Part shown: in pieces, positions 40,342-52,800 of the stretch
How the letters are laid out: each line of letters opens with the position of its first letter
Numbering within the stretch: the first letter of the stretch is position 1
NCBI GenBank assembly: GCA_964247055.1
Contig: OZ176051.1
Span: 7,688,001 to 7,752,000, forward strand
Length of the DNA: 64,000 nucleotides
From: Paragordius varius
Lineage: Eukaryota; Nematomorpha
Direction of reading: 5' to 3'
Notes under the pieces: model-generated
The model's input: the letters and a program-made list of their open reading frames with translations, nothing else
Databases searched by the model: none
Told to the model about the DNA's origin: nothing
Program-made: the position numbers and the translations under genes

Positions 40342-41350
40342 AACCAGGTAAACATAGGTAAGATGTATATAAATTATCACTAGGTATCATATAAACATAT
40401 AATTTATTGAACGGCAAAAATATTATTTTTTTAATAAATATAATTAAATCAATTTTATAAAGGTGTAAAAATTATTGGATATTTTAAAAAAATTTATTTA
40501 TAATACTGCATTATATACTGATAAGATGTATATAATCTGATAGATAAATATATAAGAATCTGATGTTGCTCTTATTGTTTGCCCTTACGAGTTCATTTTT
40601 GTGGTGGTGAAAATAATATCAAAAAATATCTGCTGCCCATATTTTGCTAAAAATTTTGATTAAAGCTAAATGGGTTATTTTAAAAATATCATTTAAAATA
40701 TATTTTTTTGACAGGAAAATGGATTAATTATCATGCTAATTTAAATTTTGGCCTTGATTCCAGAAAGCTATTTTTACTTTTTGGTATTTTATATCGGAGG
40801 AACATTTATACACATGTTGTTAAATGATTTTTTTGGAGATATCCAAATGTTTCCTTTCGAGGAATATATTTGAAATATATAAAACGTCTAAAAAGCATAT
40901 TTTTTAAAGATTTTTGATAGGGCTACAAATATATTAAACTTTTGAACCATAAGAAATGGAGCTCTTTAAAAAGAATCGGAAAGGCTCGGATTGCGGAATC
41001 AGTAATTAATAGAATATAGTTTATGAATAAAAATTTAAAAAATGCATACCTTATCTTAAATTTTTTAGCTTTGTAGAAGCGTACATCATTCTATTTCACA
41101 GTGTACTCAGAAAATGTATCAGGGCCTCACGAGTGATATAAAAAAGTTATTAACACTTTTATGCTAAGTTCCATATCAAATGGCAAGATTGACCATATAA
41201 TAATTTTTTCATGAAAGCTTAATGCTTCATTCTAAAAAATATCACTAATAGAATTAACTACTTATAAAAGCAAATATCTTTATTTTAATTTTTAGATGTG
41301 GGCTCCAAAACTTCTAAAAGTTTTTGCTCTTCTAAAGCGGGTTAGTTCTT

Positions 41351-41910
41351 TAACACTTGGATACAACACACTCATTTTAATCCTTCGATTCAAATTGGGG
41401 TAGTGGATACCCCAGGCCTGTTTAAAATCAAATACTTTAAAAAGTATGGAAGGAATCGAAACCATGGCAAAATTTTGCACTTATGTAACATAAATAAACC
41501 TAAATTAAAAAAAAATTTATTCAAAAATATTTGTTATTAAATATTTTAAGCTAAAACCTAAAAGTAAAAATTTCGTCAACGTGACATGTGTTAAATGGTA
41601 AAATTAAAAAATAATAAAAATTAACCGCTTTTTCTATTTCTATTAATGTTAGATGTAATTTATATTAAAATTTAGCTTTAGTTTTACCCTTAAAATTAAA
41701 TGAAGACGATATTTTGCAAAAAATTTTTAAAATAAAAATGACGTCGAAGTAGTTTGAGATGGAACCTTTTTTTCAAAACAAAATTTTATCAAGATGGCAT
41801 ATTTATATAATTTTTATCAGGATAGAAGCATAAATTTAAATTGGGACCGTTTACTTCAGTAAATTTAGTCTGGGGTATTTAGATACCCCAATTTGAATCG
41901 AAGTGTTAAA
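41351..41910 (+). repeat. 0.5-kb repeat with GGGGTATCC ends, copy 2
   Basis: Begins TAACACTTGGATACAACACA, then ATTCAAATTGGGGTAGTGGA; ends ATACCCCAATTTGAATCG then AAGTGTTA. The two ends are inverted copies, the left one carrying an extra 25 bases or so. This is the most complete of the four copies in the window. Confidence 0.75.
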
Positions 41911-42939
41911 ATGCCGGGATTGCATAAAAAATTTGAATATAAAATAAATTTAAAAAAAAATATTTAAAATGCATACTTCTTACAAAAATTTATAGCAAAA
42001 TATTATAACTTACTTCATTCTTTTTTAGGCACAATGAACACGAGCGTTTTCAATTATTAAAACGTTTTTTCTATATAATTTTATGATGCTGAACATTTCT
42101 ATCACCTGTATTTTGATTAATATTTTCGTTTGCCTTCATAATATAAATTGTGTTTTTATATAAATACACCAAAATTTGAAAGTAAGCAAACCTTTAAATT
42201 AAATTTCAGAAGTAATAGATATGTTAAGCATCATTAAAGTATAAATTTTACAATATCTGAAAGCGTTTATATCTTTTCCATCATGCATGAAAATAATAGA
42301 ACGTACGCTTTGATAAAATTTTGACATTTTTTTCTAAAAACATGCATTTTTTATAAAAAAAATGATGTCAAAATTTAGCATATATTTAATATTTTATTGC
42401 GAACCGGCATTTTTGCGTTTATTTTAAATATCTAGCCCGTTTTAGATAAACAAAAAAATGAGTCTTTCGGAGCCCACATTTAGAAATTAAAATATAAAAC
42501 ATTGCTTTATAAGTAATTTATGATATATTTTAGTGACATTTTTCGGAATGAAGCATTAAGCTATTATCAAAAAAATATCACAAAAATATGGTCATATTTT
42601 GTCATCTGATATGGAGCACTTGGCTCAAAAGTGTAAATAACTTTCTTATTTTGTTCGCAGGGGCAAAACCAAAAACCAATCCTGAAACATATTTCTATCA
42701 GAATATATTCATCAAGATATATTTTCATGACACCGATACACTGTGTTTTGAAGCGCGATATAAACGGTATAAAAACGTCCAAGACAGTGGTTGCACTCAC
42801 CAAAAATTTTAAAGGGCAACAAAAAATTTTGTCCCAAGGGCCGTTCCATATAATACCAATAATTTCATGGCTGTTTGACACAATGGCAGATATATATATA
42901 TATATATATACTCATATTAAGTACACATAAAAATTTAAT

Positions 42940-43012
42940 ATAAAATTCAAGGTCATAAGAAAGCACTTTAAGGGCCGCATCCAACCCGTGAGCCGCGGTC
43001 TGAGTACCACAC
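42940..43012 (-). repeat. hAT-like non-autonomous element end
   Basis: Read on the minus strand: TGGTACTCAGACCGCGGCTC, later GCTTTCTTATGACCTTGAAT. It aligns over about 70 bases with the segment at 1,410-1,480. Confidence 0.5.
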
Positions 43013-43504
43013 TAAGATATAGTAAAAAACACATTTTCTATTTATTTGATGATGCTGAATATATCACCTCGGGTTATCATTTGCTTTCAAATGTAGATTT
43101 TTTGCAAAAAACAATTTATATTTGGGATAAATGTGAAGACGGACTATTTTTTAAACTAAATCTGTGATAGAAATGTTCAGCATCATTGAATTATATTGTA
43201 GAAGTGGTAATAAAAAGTGTATTTATACCGATATCACCATGAAACAAAATACCATGAAACTCGCTTGGCCAAAATTTTGTTATAAATTTTTTATCCAATT
43301 ATTCGAAATGTCAAATATATTTAATATTTTATAGCGTAATCCCGGACCTTTCGATTTTATTTTAAGAGAATTTGCCCATTTTAAACGGGTCTTAGTTAAA
43401 TTTAACATGGGTTTTTCATAAAATATGTATTTAGAGAAGATGATGAATGTTTATTTTAATTCCGAGGTAATCATGTATAGTTTTACTAATACACCCTAGG
43501 CACA

Positions 43505-44100
43505 AAATTGATGAAAGAAAATTTCGAGCGTGTTATGCGATCGAAATATTGATGTTAGAGTGATAGGTAAGATTTACAGTTCAGTTGTCCAGCCCTCAAT
43601 GATGTATAATTCACAGGCGTGGGATGTCAAAAAATTCGAAGAAAGACATTTAAACGTGACTGAAATGAAAATGCTTAGAATGATGTGTGGGGTAACAAGA
43701 AAGGACAGAATTGAGAATAGATTTATTTGTGGGAGCACAGATATTGAACCAATAGTGGAAAGAATGTCAAAAAATAGGCTACGTTGGTTCGGGCACATTG
43801 AAAGGAGAGATTCTAATTATATTGCAAAAATAATAGATAGTCATATAGTTGAGGGAAAACGAGGACGTGGGCGGCCTAAAACGAAATGGATAGATACAGT
43901 AAAAAGAGAGCTAGCAGAATACGAGCTTATTGCAGAGGACGCCATAAATAGAGTTCTATGGCGAGACAGGTTGTATAACATGACCGCTCTCACGAGTGAA
44001 AACATGTAATGTAATAATATAATGTATATTAGTATCAAGATTCTCACGCTTATTATATTAAATAACATTTTTCTTAATATCATTATATATTGTTAATAAA
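43505..44100 (+). mobile_element. LINE remnant, reverse transcriptase C-terminal part
   Basis: An open frame from about 43,512 to 44,009 reads SSVLCDRNIDVRV, IGKIYSSVVQPSMMYNSQAW, EMKMLRMMCGVTRKDRIEN, RLRWFGHIERR and KRGRGRPKTKWIDTVKREL. This is the well-known C-terminal region shared by many animal LINE endonuclease-reverse transcriptase proteins. An upstream in-frame stop and loss of homology before about 43,505 show 5' truncation, as is normal for LINE insertions. About 165 codons remain uninterrupted, so the insertion may be fairly young. The clade (RTE-like or related) is inferred from the motif style only. Confidence 0.85.
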
Positions 44101-45483
44101 TATCAAAATAGTAATTTTCAAAACTTAAGTTTTGAGGTGTGAAAGTTTTGATCTTTTCTAAATCCGGTTAGCATTCTTAATACACGCAAAAATGCCGTAA
44201 TTTTGTGATATTTTATATGGTAGATTGTAATATCAAAAAAGAATAATTTTAAAACACTCATACTTATTTAAGAATTATTTTTTGCAAAATTTCGTTAAGA
44301 ACTTCATGATGTTTTGAGGATTGAAACGTTATAACCCGCTTTAAGATAGAAGAAACCATTTTTGGTATATTTCGATTATTGTGAAAGCTCAGAATATCAA
44401 ATAGAAATTTGCTTGTCTATATTTATATATAAATTATGTTTTTACAAAATTCCTAAAATTTTAAAGCAGGCAAATCTTTTAATTCTGAAGTGATAGGGTT
44501 AAGAAATTTTTATAAGTTAAAGCGCCTATTTACCGTTTCCATGAGGAATAGCAGGAAGTAGGCTTCAACGAATAAAAATTAAATTTTGAAACAAAGTATG
44601 CATGATTTCGGAAAATAATTTAGATGTCATAATCTAACATTTCTCAAAAAAATTATTGGAAATTTTAGCATTTTTGCTTTTATTTAAGAGCTAGCTTATT
44701 TAAAGGGGATAATAAACTTTGGACTTTTAAACCCAAGGAATATAAAAATTTAAATATAATATTGTTTCTTATACAGCTTTTAATGTAAATGATATATTGA
44801 GCATTGGTCTTTCATAGAAATAATTAGCAAAATGTGCGCAAATATGAAAACTTTTCGTTATAGAGCAATACTCAAAAATATCTTTAGAGGACTAACAAGG
44901 CCCAAATCCGAAAATCCTACTGCCCTAATAAATTTTTCGATCAGTAATATTTATTATATATATATATATTTCTTCCAAATATTTGTGCACTCTGTTATAG
45001 TATATAATTTATAGCATAACAAGCTGTATTGAATAATTTTTGATATAAGAACCGGAATTTGGCATTTTGAGCCCGTAAATGGGCGAGTCATAAAATAAAA
45101 CTCAAAGTGCCGAAATGCACAATGATATAAAAAAAATTATTTTCAAACGCATATTTTGCCTCAAAAAGAAATATAATGCGTATTTACGGTTGGGAGCATG
45201 TTAAAACTGAATAGAGACACTTTAAAATATTGAATAGTTTCTAAGTGATTCGTTGCTGTTTGTGCTGAATATTTTTTTCTATAATTTGATGTCTTTAAAA
45301 TTAGGTAATTAAATGTATTTTCCCAAAAAATCAACTTTGAGGCGAAATTAGCTAAAATTACGAATTGATAGAAATCATATTCGTCATCGCATTTTGAAAT
45401 TGTTTAATATTGATAAAATACCTCAAAATACACTTTATCGGCTTTTTTTCCTTTTTTAAAAGTATTTTTTACTTTTAAAAATA

Positions 45484-45880
45484 TATGACACTTCCTTACA
45501 ATAGTTTTATTTACCCAGAGCTTAAAATAGTAGACAAATTACTGTATTGAAAGTTGTTTTGGTATTTAATAAAACCCTGTAGATAATAAAACTTACAATT
45601 TTATAGTTTTTTGACCTTTATAGTCCAGAATGATAGGTTCAAAACATGATAGAAGAAAACAGCCGACATAAATTAATAAATATCAAAAATATGCGATTGT
45701 AAATCTAAAGCTTGCCCAAGATTTATATTTATATTTTTTATCATAATTTTTTGCCTGTTGTTTAAACGATTTAAAAATTTAAAAATGGCGGCTAATGAGA
45801 TGATAATTTTTTTACAATATATATTTTTTTAAAAAACATTTCTATCATCCGCCTAAATGGCTTAAAAGCAGATATTTAAT
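45484..45880 (+). repeat. 0.5-kb MITE-like repeat (GGCGGC family), copy 4
   Basis: Shares with 7,023-7,540 the blocks TATTGAAAGTTGTTTTGGTA, GATAATAAAACTTACAATTT and AAAAATGGCGGC, in the same order and direction. Right boundary unclear. Confidence 0.6.
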
Positions 45881-46307
45881 TTGGCCCAAATCTAAAACTA
45901 TATATAATCGAATTTCAAAAATATTAAAACATATTAATCTTAACTAAAGATATGCATACTATGGTCTTTGAAACGCAAAAATGTTGGAATTCAAATAGTT
46001 TTTAAAAAGAAAACCAAAATCAGGTTTGTTCCTGCTCAAATTGACTGGTCGTTAGCTTCTATGTCTTGCTAAAAATGATTTTAATAATTACAATCTACAG
46101 TTTTTTAGAGGGTGAAAGTATTTATTGCAACGAAAGGTGAATGTTTTATTCATATTTTTAAAATAACTTTATTTTTTACGAAATATTTAAAAGGTATTTC
46201 AAAGGTTTCTTTTTATAGCATACTAAAACAGTGAATAAAACAAATTTAAATACTATATAATGCCTAATGTATATTGGATGATTTCTAAACTATAGTTACT
46301 ACCTAAA

Positions 46308-46480
46308 TCAGTGGTACTCCCCAAAAACTTTTAAAGCGCAAAAATTCTATAAATTCGATAAAAATTCCATAGCTCCCTGACTCATTTGTAGATATATATA
46401 ATTGATATGATTTTATCAACATATTAAATAAACTATTCAGGGCCATAAAAAAGCACTTTTATTAAGTGCCCTAAATAATA
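46308..46480. repeat. hAT-like non-autonomous element
   Basis: Starts CAGTGGTACTCCCC and contains, near its other end, CAGGGCCATAAAAAAGCAC, the reverse of a block seen at 1,475. Probably a short degenerate copy of the 1,410 family. Confidence 0.4.
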
Positions 46481-47194
46481 TTAACCAAAAATATTATTTT
46501 ATAACATCACTTTATTAGTGATAAAAACAAAAAATTGTTATAAAATTTACAAAAAAATTGATGTGTGCCCACTAATCTGTTTAATTTTTAAAGCATTTAA
46601 AGACAAAACCATGAATAATTTAAGCTAATAAAATTTTTAAAAAATATATTATAATGTATAACATTCATATCCAATTACTTTTTAAATTTGTAATTGCGTG
46701 CCCCAAAAGTTATGATTATATGTTATTAGCGTGTGAAAACAAGGTAAAGATTTACTTTTTTACGCCTTTATTAATTTTTTTACGCTCCTTAGCTTTGAAA
46801 CCACTGATTTTATGGTTAAAATTATTTAATTAAATTGAAAATGATTGATGTCATCGTTTTATTGTCACGACAAGGGGGCTACAAAATGAAAAAGTTTGTA
46901 AATATTTTTGTTTTGTTAGAATTGTATATAATTTGTTTTCCAAAATATTTTTCTTTTTAATTAATTTTTAATTATTTTGTTATGGTTTAATTAACACATA
47001 TTATATAAATGAGAACCCCTACTGTTCCAAAATTGATTTTTACCAAAACTAATATTTCTACCTTTGTTAATGAACATTAATTACACTCTACATATATATA
47101 CTAAAAGGGTTTCTAAATATTTGCACTTAATACAAATCTACAAATCTGTACATTATTATATTGCGGAATACATATTATATTGTTTCTTACAATC

Positions 47195-48754
47195 ATGCTT
47201 TCGCTCATGGAATACAAGATGTATTGTAAAAATATGTCACAATCAATTGAATCATTATTTTGTTCAAGTATCCTTACCTTACCATATTATAACAAAATTT
47301 ATATTTGGGTGTGGATGGTAGGTGGCTCTTTCTTATTTGTATTCGGTATCATAGGAAATTTATTTGGAGCATTTATGGCGACAAATTTATTCACCAAAGA
47401 TGAAAGGATACTTATAAAAGACAAGTATGCAAACAATCGCTCTTACACAATCAAAAAAGAGGCTGAGCCGACTCCGACTCAAAAAGTAGTCAATAATGAA
47501 AAAACAACAACCCTTAAAACGGGAGCACTTTTTACAAACAATGAGAATAATGGCCCCGTGGATCCCTTTAGTATTGACGTAAGTGTTGGAACGTTATTTT
47601 CAAAATATAAAAATCGATTTTATGCGAGTCAATATTTATTACGATGGTTTTTTACCGTCAATCTTGTGACTGTTATATTTGTTATACCCGTCTATCTTGT
47701 TGAGGTGCTTGGGGCTCAGAAAGTGTATCATACCAATTTTTACATGCATTGGAGAGCCATACAAAGGCTTTGGGTTAACAGGTATAGCTGGGAAGTATTT
47801 CGTACAAAAATATTTTTTCCAAGTTACAAGCCCTTGATTACGCTAGGATTTCTCATATTCGTTTTATTTTACCTGAATGAATTGATAGCCATTGTAAAGC
47901 CATACCATTACACACAAATAGTTACGAAGGCTAGGCTGAAAAGGATTATATTGTATTGTTTCATATACAGTATATTATGGTATTTACCAACTATCACTTG
48001 GTTAAATTATCATACCATCTCCGTATGCATCGAACCGGCTCAGTTAACGCTAATGGATTTGAAAAGTCGAACACCGCCATGTTCATATAACATATCAACA
48101 AGGGTAATATATTCTCAAGATAGACCATACTACAGTTTATGGATAGCATATCAAATTAGCCGAGAATTATTTACACGTATCCTCCCTTTCTGTGCTATCA
48201 TAGCTATAAAATGTTTTGTTATAAATTTTCGACGAATACAACTGAACAATCTTTTACACGGACCGTTACACCAAATGACTCAGCAGAATTGTTTTATAAA
48301 ATTAACCAAAAAGGTCTATGCTAGATTCTCGACAATTGACGGCCAATCCAAAACTGCGTATCTTCCCAATTCCTCGATTGTCTTAAAAAATAATGAGATC
48401 AGTGCCATGAACACAGTTTCACCTATGTCAAATTCAAGGTCCATTTCTTACGTTATAAATAATCGGTTCGCTTTTGAAGAAAAACAGAATCAAAAGACGA
48501 TACGTGTTTTAACGGTTGAATTTTTGTTGTTATTACTACCAATATCAATCATGCAATTTGGTATGGATTTTTTCATTCCATATTTTGAGGAGAGTAGATT
48601 AGATATGGTCCATAACATATTAAGTGCCATGGAACTAATGTTTATCGCATTAACATTTTATTTCAATTTGATATTCAATGTAAATTATCGTAGATTCGTA
48701 CGACAGCGGATGATACTTTGCCATAATAATTTATCCAAAAAACTAAATAATTAA
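47195..48754 (+). CDS. Divergent rhodopsin-like seven-transmembrane receptor, single exon
   Basis: Open frame of 519 residues from the first ATG at 47,195; ATGs at 47,207, 47,219 and 47,234 are also in frame, and all leave the NMSQ glycosylation sequon or the first helix. Seven hydrophobic segments lie at about 36-64, 148-173, 208-236, 250-270, 312-345, 435-463 and 472-495. Class A traits remain: GN in helix 1, a helix 3 end of the form LIAIVKPYHY, Pro in helices 2, 4 and 6, and NYRRF after helix 7. The signature residues are changed: Asn where helix 2 has Asp, NEL for DRY, LLLP for CWxP, NLIF for NPxxY, and no Cys at the top of helix 3. The first loop has about 80 inserted residues and the third about 90. 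AATAAA is at 48,787. Probably a lineage-specific orphan receptor; ligand unknown. Confidence 0.85.
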   Translation: MLSLMEYKMYCKNMSQSIESLFCSSILTLPYYNKIYIWVWMVGGSFLFVFGIIGNLFGAFMATNLFTKDERILIKDKYANNRSYTIKKEAEPTPTQKVVNNEKTTTLKTGALFTNNENNGPVDPFSIDVSVGTLFSKYKNRFYASQYLLRWFFTVNLVTVIFVIPVYLVEVLGAQKVYHTNFYMHWRAIQRLWVNRYSWEVFRTKIFFPSYKPLITLGFLIFVLFYLNELIAIVKPYHYTQIVTKARLKRIILYCFIYSILWYLPTITWLNYHTISVCIEPAQLTLMDLKSRTPPCSYNISTRVIYSQDRPYYSLWIAYQISRELFTRILPFCAIIAIKCFVINFRRIQLNNLLHGPLHQMTQQNCFIKLTKKVYARFSTIDGQSKTAYLPNSSIVLKNNEISAMNTVSPMSNSRSISYVINNRFAFEEKQNQKTIRVLTVEFLLLLLPISIMQFGMDFFIPYFEESRLDMVHNILSAMELMFIALTFYFNLIFNVNYRRFVRQRMILCHNNLSKKLNN

Positions 48755-48786
48755 CATTGTACTTAAATTAATATACTGTATATAAT

Positions 48787-48792
48787 AATAAA
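48787..48792 (+). terminator. Poly(A) signal of the receptor gene
   Basis: AATAAA about 33 bases after the stop codon at 48,754. Confidence 0.5.
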
Positions 48793-49832
48793 TATTTTTT
48801 TAAATATTATATAAAAAATAATGTTGATAGATGTTTAGGGTTACATTTATCCGAGCCATCAAAAATATTATAATTGGGTCCTTAGAGGCGAGTTTAATAA
48901 CTTAATGTTATTCCTTAACAATTAAAATTCACCGTTCTTTGTATGATTGGCTAGGAGCGCCTCATATGAGTTTCGCAATAAAAGATGTAAAAACTATTTT
49001 TTGCCTAAGAAGACATAATTTGTGGAGAATAACGCAGCAACCTACAATTATAATCTTTAAATTTAAGATAAATTCTCCATTCATAATCGTGGAAGCGAAA
49101 CTTAAAAAGGCTAAGCCTTATTTTGTAAACAGATATTGGCGTTTTTGGATGTCCAATTATACTCAATATGCTGTTACTACTTAATAACGGGTACCAGCAA
49201 TAAAAATGTTGTAAAATCATTATTCAAAATAGATCCAGGACCGGTATAATTGAATAAAATATCTATGAGCTATAATTATAGGGTAAGGAAGTCATATATC
49301 TAATGGACAAATCGATTTCAATATTTGCATTTCTTCGATTAATATTATGCACAACGAATATATTTAAAAATGCCAATTAAAAAATAAGGATATAAAAATA
49401 AGGAAAGATGGAAGTTGTCCATATGATTTTCTATTTGTTACTGCCGGGCGCCGATAAATACTTATTATTTGCAAACCGCACCGAAGCAAATGACATATAA
49501 TTCAAACCAAAATAGTTTTAATTTTCAAAAATTATATCAATTATTATTTATTAATGCACATGATATATTCGTATATTCTAGTGGATATTAGTGTGTATCA
49601 GATAATATTTGATAATTGCAACTATATTATTACACAATTATATAAAAAACAGTATAAAAAGAGATTATTATATTCAAAAATCTACTGAACTAAAGTGAGA
49701 ATAACACTTTACTTTATACATATCTAAATCATATTGTATGCTTAATAAACCAATAAATATTATATTATCGGTATGTATAAGATAAGACTTTTGAATATCA
49801 TCATTAAAATATAGAAATTATATTTTTGGTTG
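48793..49832. other. Spacer between receptor and DDX19 gene ends
   Basis: The two genes converge here. No further gene is supported. TTTATT at 49,547-49,552 gives a minus-strand AATAAA about 280 bases past the DDX19 stop. Confidence 0.4.
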
Positions 49833-52800
49833 TTATTCAATGTAATCAGGATCCAATTTAATAATTTGCCGCTTGTAGAATGCTTCCAGAGCTTTTACCA
49901 TACCATACTCATTGCTATAAGGTGTATCCTCATCAATCAATATAAAACTTACACCATTGCGACCAAAACGACCAGTCCGACCTATATAAATTGTGTGATT
50001 TAATTATAACCGTAAAAAAATACAATAAACCATAATTTTTTTGTACATATAAATGAATACAATTATGAAATGTATGATTGAATGTGTAACCAACCAGTTT
50101 AGACTTTGCTTATTTTGTTACCAAACGATATAAAAAGGATTTGAAAAATAATTTTCTATATAAAAAATATTTGTCTTTTACTATGTACTGTTACAAAAAA
50201 ACACCTAACAGGCATATTATTGGCTATATTAATTGTGGTGAATTAATCATAAAATAATTCAAGAAAGTGTAGAATCTTTTTGTGATTTATACTTGCATCC
50301 TTCCATACATATATATTTCTTTTACCCACCTATCACAGTTTTTGTTTTATTAGCTGAAACAAAAATGCGTTATTGTACTTTAAATGGAGCGAAAAAAATA
50401 AACATATAAAGAAAAATGTTATATTATAAAACGAATTCCAACCATTTACAGCCAAAGAAACAATACCTTACGTTTATTAACTATAAACTTGATATAATCA
50501 CGTTCCACTTTGGTATACATCTAAGCAAAAATAAAATTCAAAAAACTATCAATAATAAAAAAATTTACAATTAAATATAGATAACATTTTATTAATTATA
50601 TATTTTTATATCCAAAACAAGGATCGATATTCGATATTTTTGGTTATAAAAAAACAAACATTTAATAAATATATATATATATATAATCCAAATTAAAAGA
50701 AGGTTAGTCAAACCGTTTTATAATAATCCAATAAAACAAACCTATTCGATGCAAATATGTCTCATAATCTGGTTCATTTGTAGCTCTAGCCGTTTTACCT
50801 TTCCTTTGCTCATTAATATTATTTTGGTTATTTTGGTCGGCAGAAAATGTTTGTGAACTCTTATTAGTACCATAGACAGGGAAAATTGAATTTAAATTGT
50901 CGCTGGGATGATTTGTTGAGGCTGTTGTTGAGTCCATGTCAAACGCTCCCGAATTGGGGTTGTTTACAGATGGGGATTCTTGAACATCGAACTCAATATA
51001 TTTCCGGGGTGGGCTAAAATTAATGACCATACTAACATTCTCAATATCTATGCCTCGGGCCACCACATTAGTTGCAACTAAAACTCTAAAGCAAACATAA
51101 TATGATAAAGATAAAACAAAAAAAATAAAATGACTAAATTTAAAAAATTTTATATAACCAATATATACCATTTACACTTCAAATTCACCCTTAAACAATT
51201 CAAACTCACCCTTAAACAATTCAAATTCACCCTTAAACAATTCAAAATCACCCTCGAACAATCAAATTCACCCTAAAAATTAAATGTTTTTTTAAATTAA
51301 AAATTAGCTATTTTGAAAAATATTATTTTGATTTAAATTAAAAGAATACTAAAAAAATAAACAAAGCGATAAAGATATATATTAATAATGAATTAGCCCA
51401 AAAACACATAATTTATTTTTAGGATGAATTTGAGATGTTCAAGAGTGAATTGTTCAATGGTGAATTTGAATTGTAAATGGTATAGATATAATAACTATGA
51501 TAAAACATAAATACAATTTTGTCAAAAGTGTCTTGAACATTTCAAGTTGCTTAAACATTAAAGAGGCTTAAGCTTTTTAATTTTGTTTCTAACTTTTAAT
51601 TGATCAAACCATGTAACATTCATCCATCCTATCATTTTTGACCTAATATCCTTATTTAACGCAAACTTTAAATAAAATCAACTTTTTTTTATTAAAAACT
51701 GTAAAACTTTATTATTTTTCTAATAAATATTATAATATTATAATATAAATAAGGTTTTAATTAAAAAATATATAAGTTTTATGGGTTGTTTATTGTAATT
51801 TTTAGACAAAATTATTTAAAAAAATATTGTTAAATAGAAAATATTGTTAATTTTTTTTATTTAAAATACAATGTTAATTTTAAATACTAATAAATAAAAC
51901 TATTAGGTTAGAAAATAGAAATTTGCATTCAAAAATTGTGGTTATACGCAAACTTTGAAAAATTAAGGTCCAACTTGAAGGGCAGGGATACTCTTAAAGT
52001 ACAAATAGTGTATAAAATCAAAGTTTAAAACTTTCATTCTATTTTATAATGTTTGAAATATTAATTTTTACAGACATACCATTTGCATTTCAAGAGTGTC
52101 CATGAACATTTCAAGTTGGTCCTTAAAATTTATAAATTTTGATTAATTTGCGTGTATTTTTTATTTAATTATTTTTTGATTCAATTTTCTTTATTTATTA
52201 TATATTTATTCATTTAAAAATATATTTTTTTAATTCAAAAACCACTTTATTGTTTCAAACTAATTTTTTCAATTTAACAAAATAATTAACTTTAAAATGT
52301 TTTTAATAAAAAAGTGTAAATAATAACACAGATAACTTATATATTTTTTAATTACGCGTTTAAATCTTATAAATTTCCAAAATAATTTTAAGAAATTTAT
52401 AAAGTTATACGGTTTCTCAATGATTAAAAGTTGATATTGATATAAAAATAATGGTAAATAATTGAAAATAGGTTAAAAACGATAAAATAGATGAATGATA
52501 TACGATTTTATTGATAAAAGTTAAATACTAAACAAAACAAAAAAGTCATAATTAGGTTAACATGCAAAAATTATGGTCAATAACACTAGACAACAAATTT
52601 TTTCTCCACTCGAGTTTTTTGCATTTTTTGATATTTAATATCATTTTAACAGTAAATCTGAAATAAAAATTATAACTCGTTGGAAGAATTTTGTATAATT
52701 TGATTTTTTAGATTATGCGCCCTCTTTATCAAAATTTTACTAAAAAATGTTTTTCTTTGAAAGTATACAAGTAATGCCCATTTGTAATATATCATTCGAA

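Larger units (their letters stand above)
40342..47194. repeat. Repeat-rich intergenic region between protein 4.1 and the receptor gene
   Basis: No host gene is supported. It holds the 0.5-kb GGGGTATCC repeat (41,351-41,910), degenerate segments carrying TGTGGGCTCC and the block around GATGATGCTGAACATTTCTA, hAT-like element ends near 43,000 and 46,310, a 5'-truncated LINE (43,505-44,100), and a GGCGGC-family copy at about 45,484-45,880. The 5' untranslated exons of protein 4.1 may also be here but cannot be recognised. Confidence 0.6.

Noticed and set aside
42567-42881. 104-codon minus-strand frame
   Set aside because: It overlaps other frames on both strands in a degenerate repeat region and shows no recognisable motif or splice context.
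48939-49184. 81-codon plus-strand frame after the receptor gene
   Set aside because: No signal, motif or codon pattern sets it apart from chance frames in AT-rich DNA.
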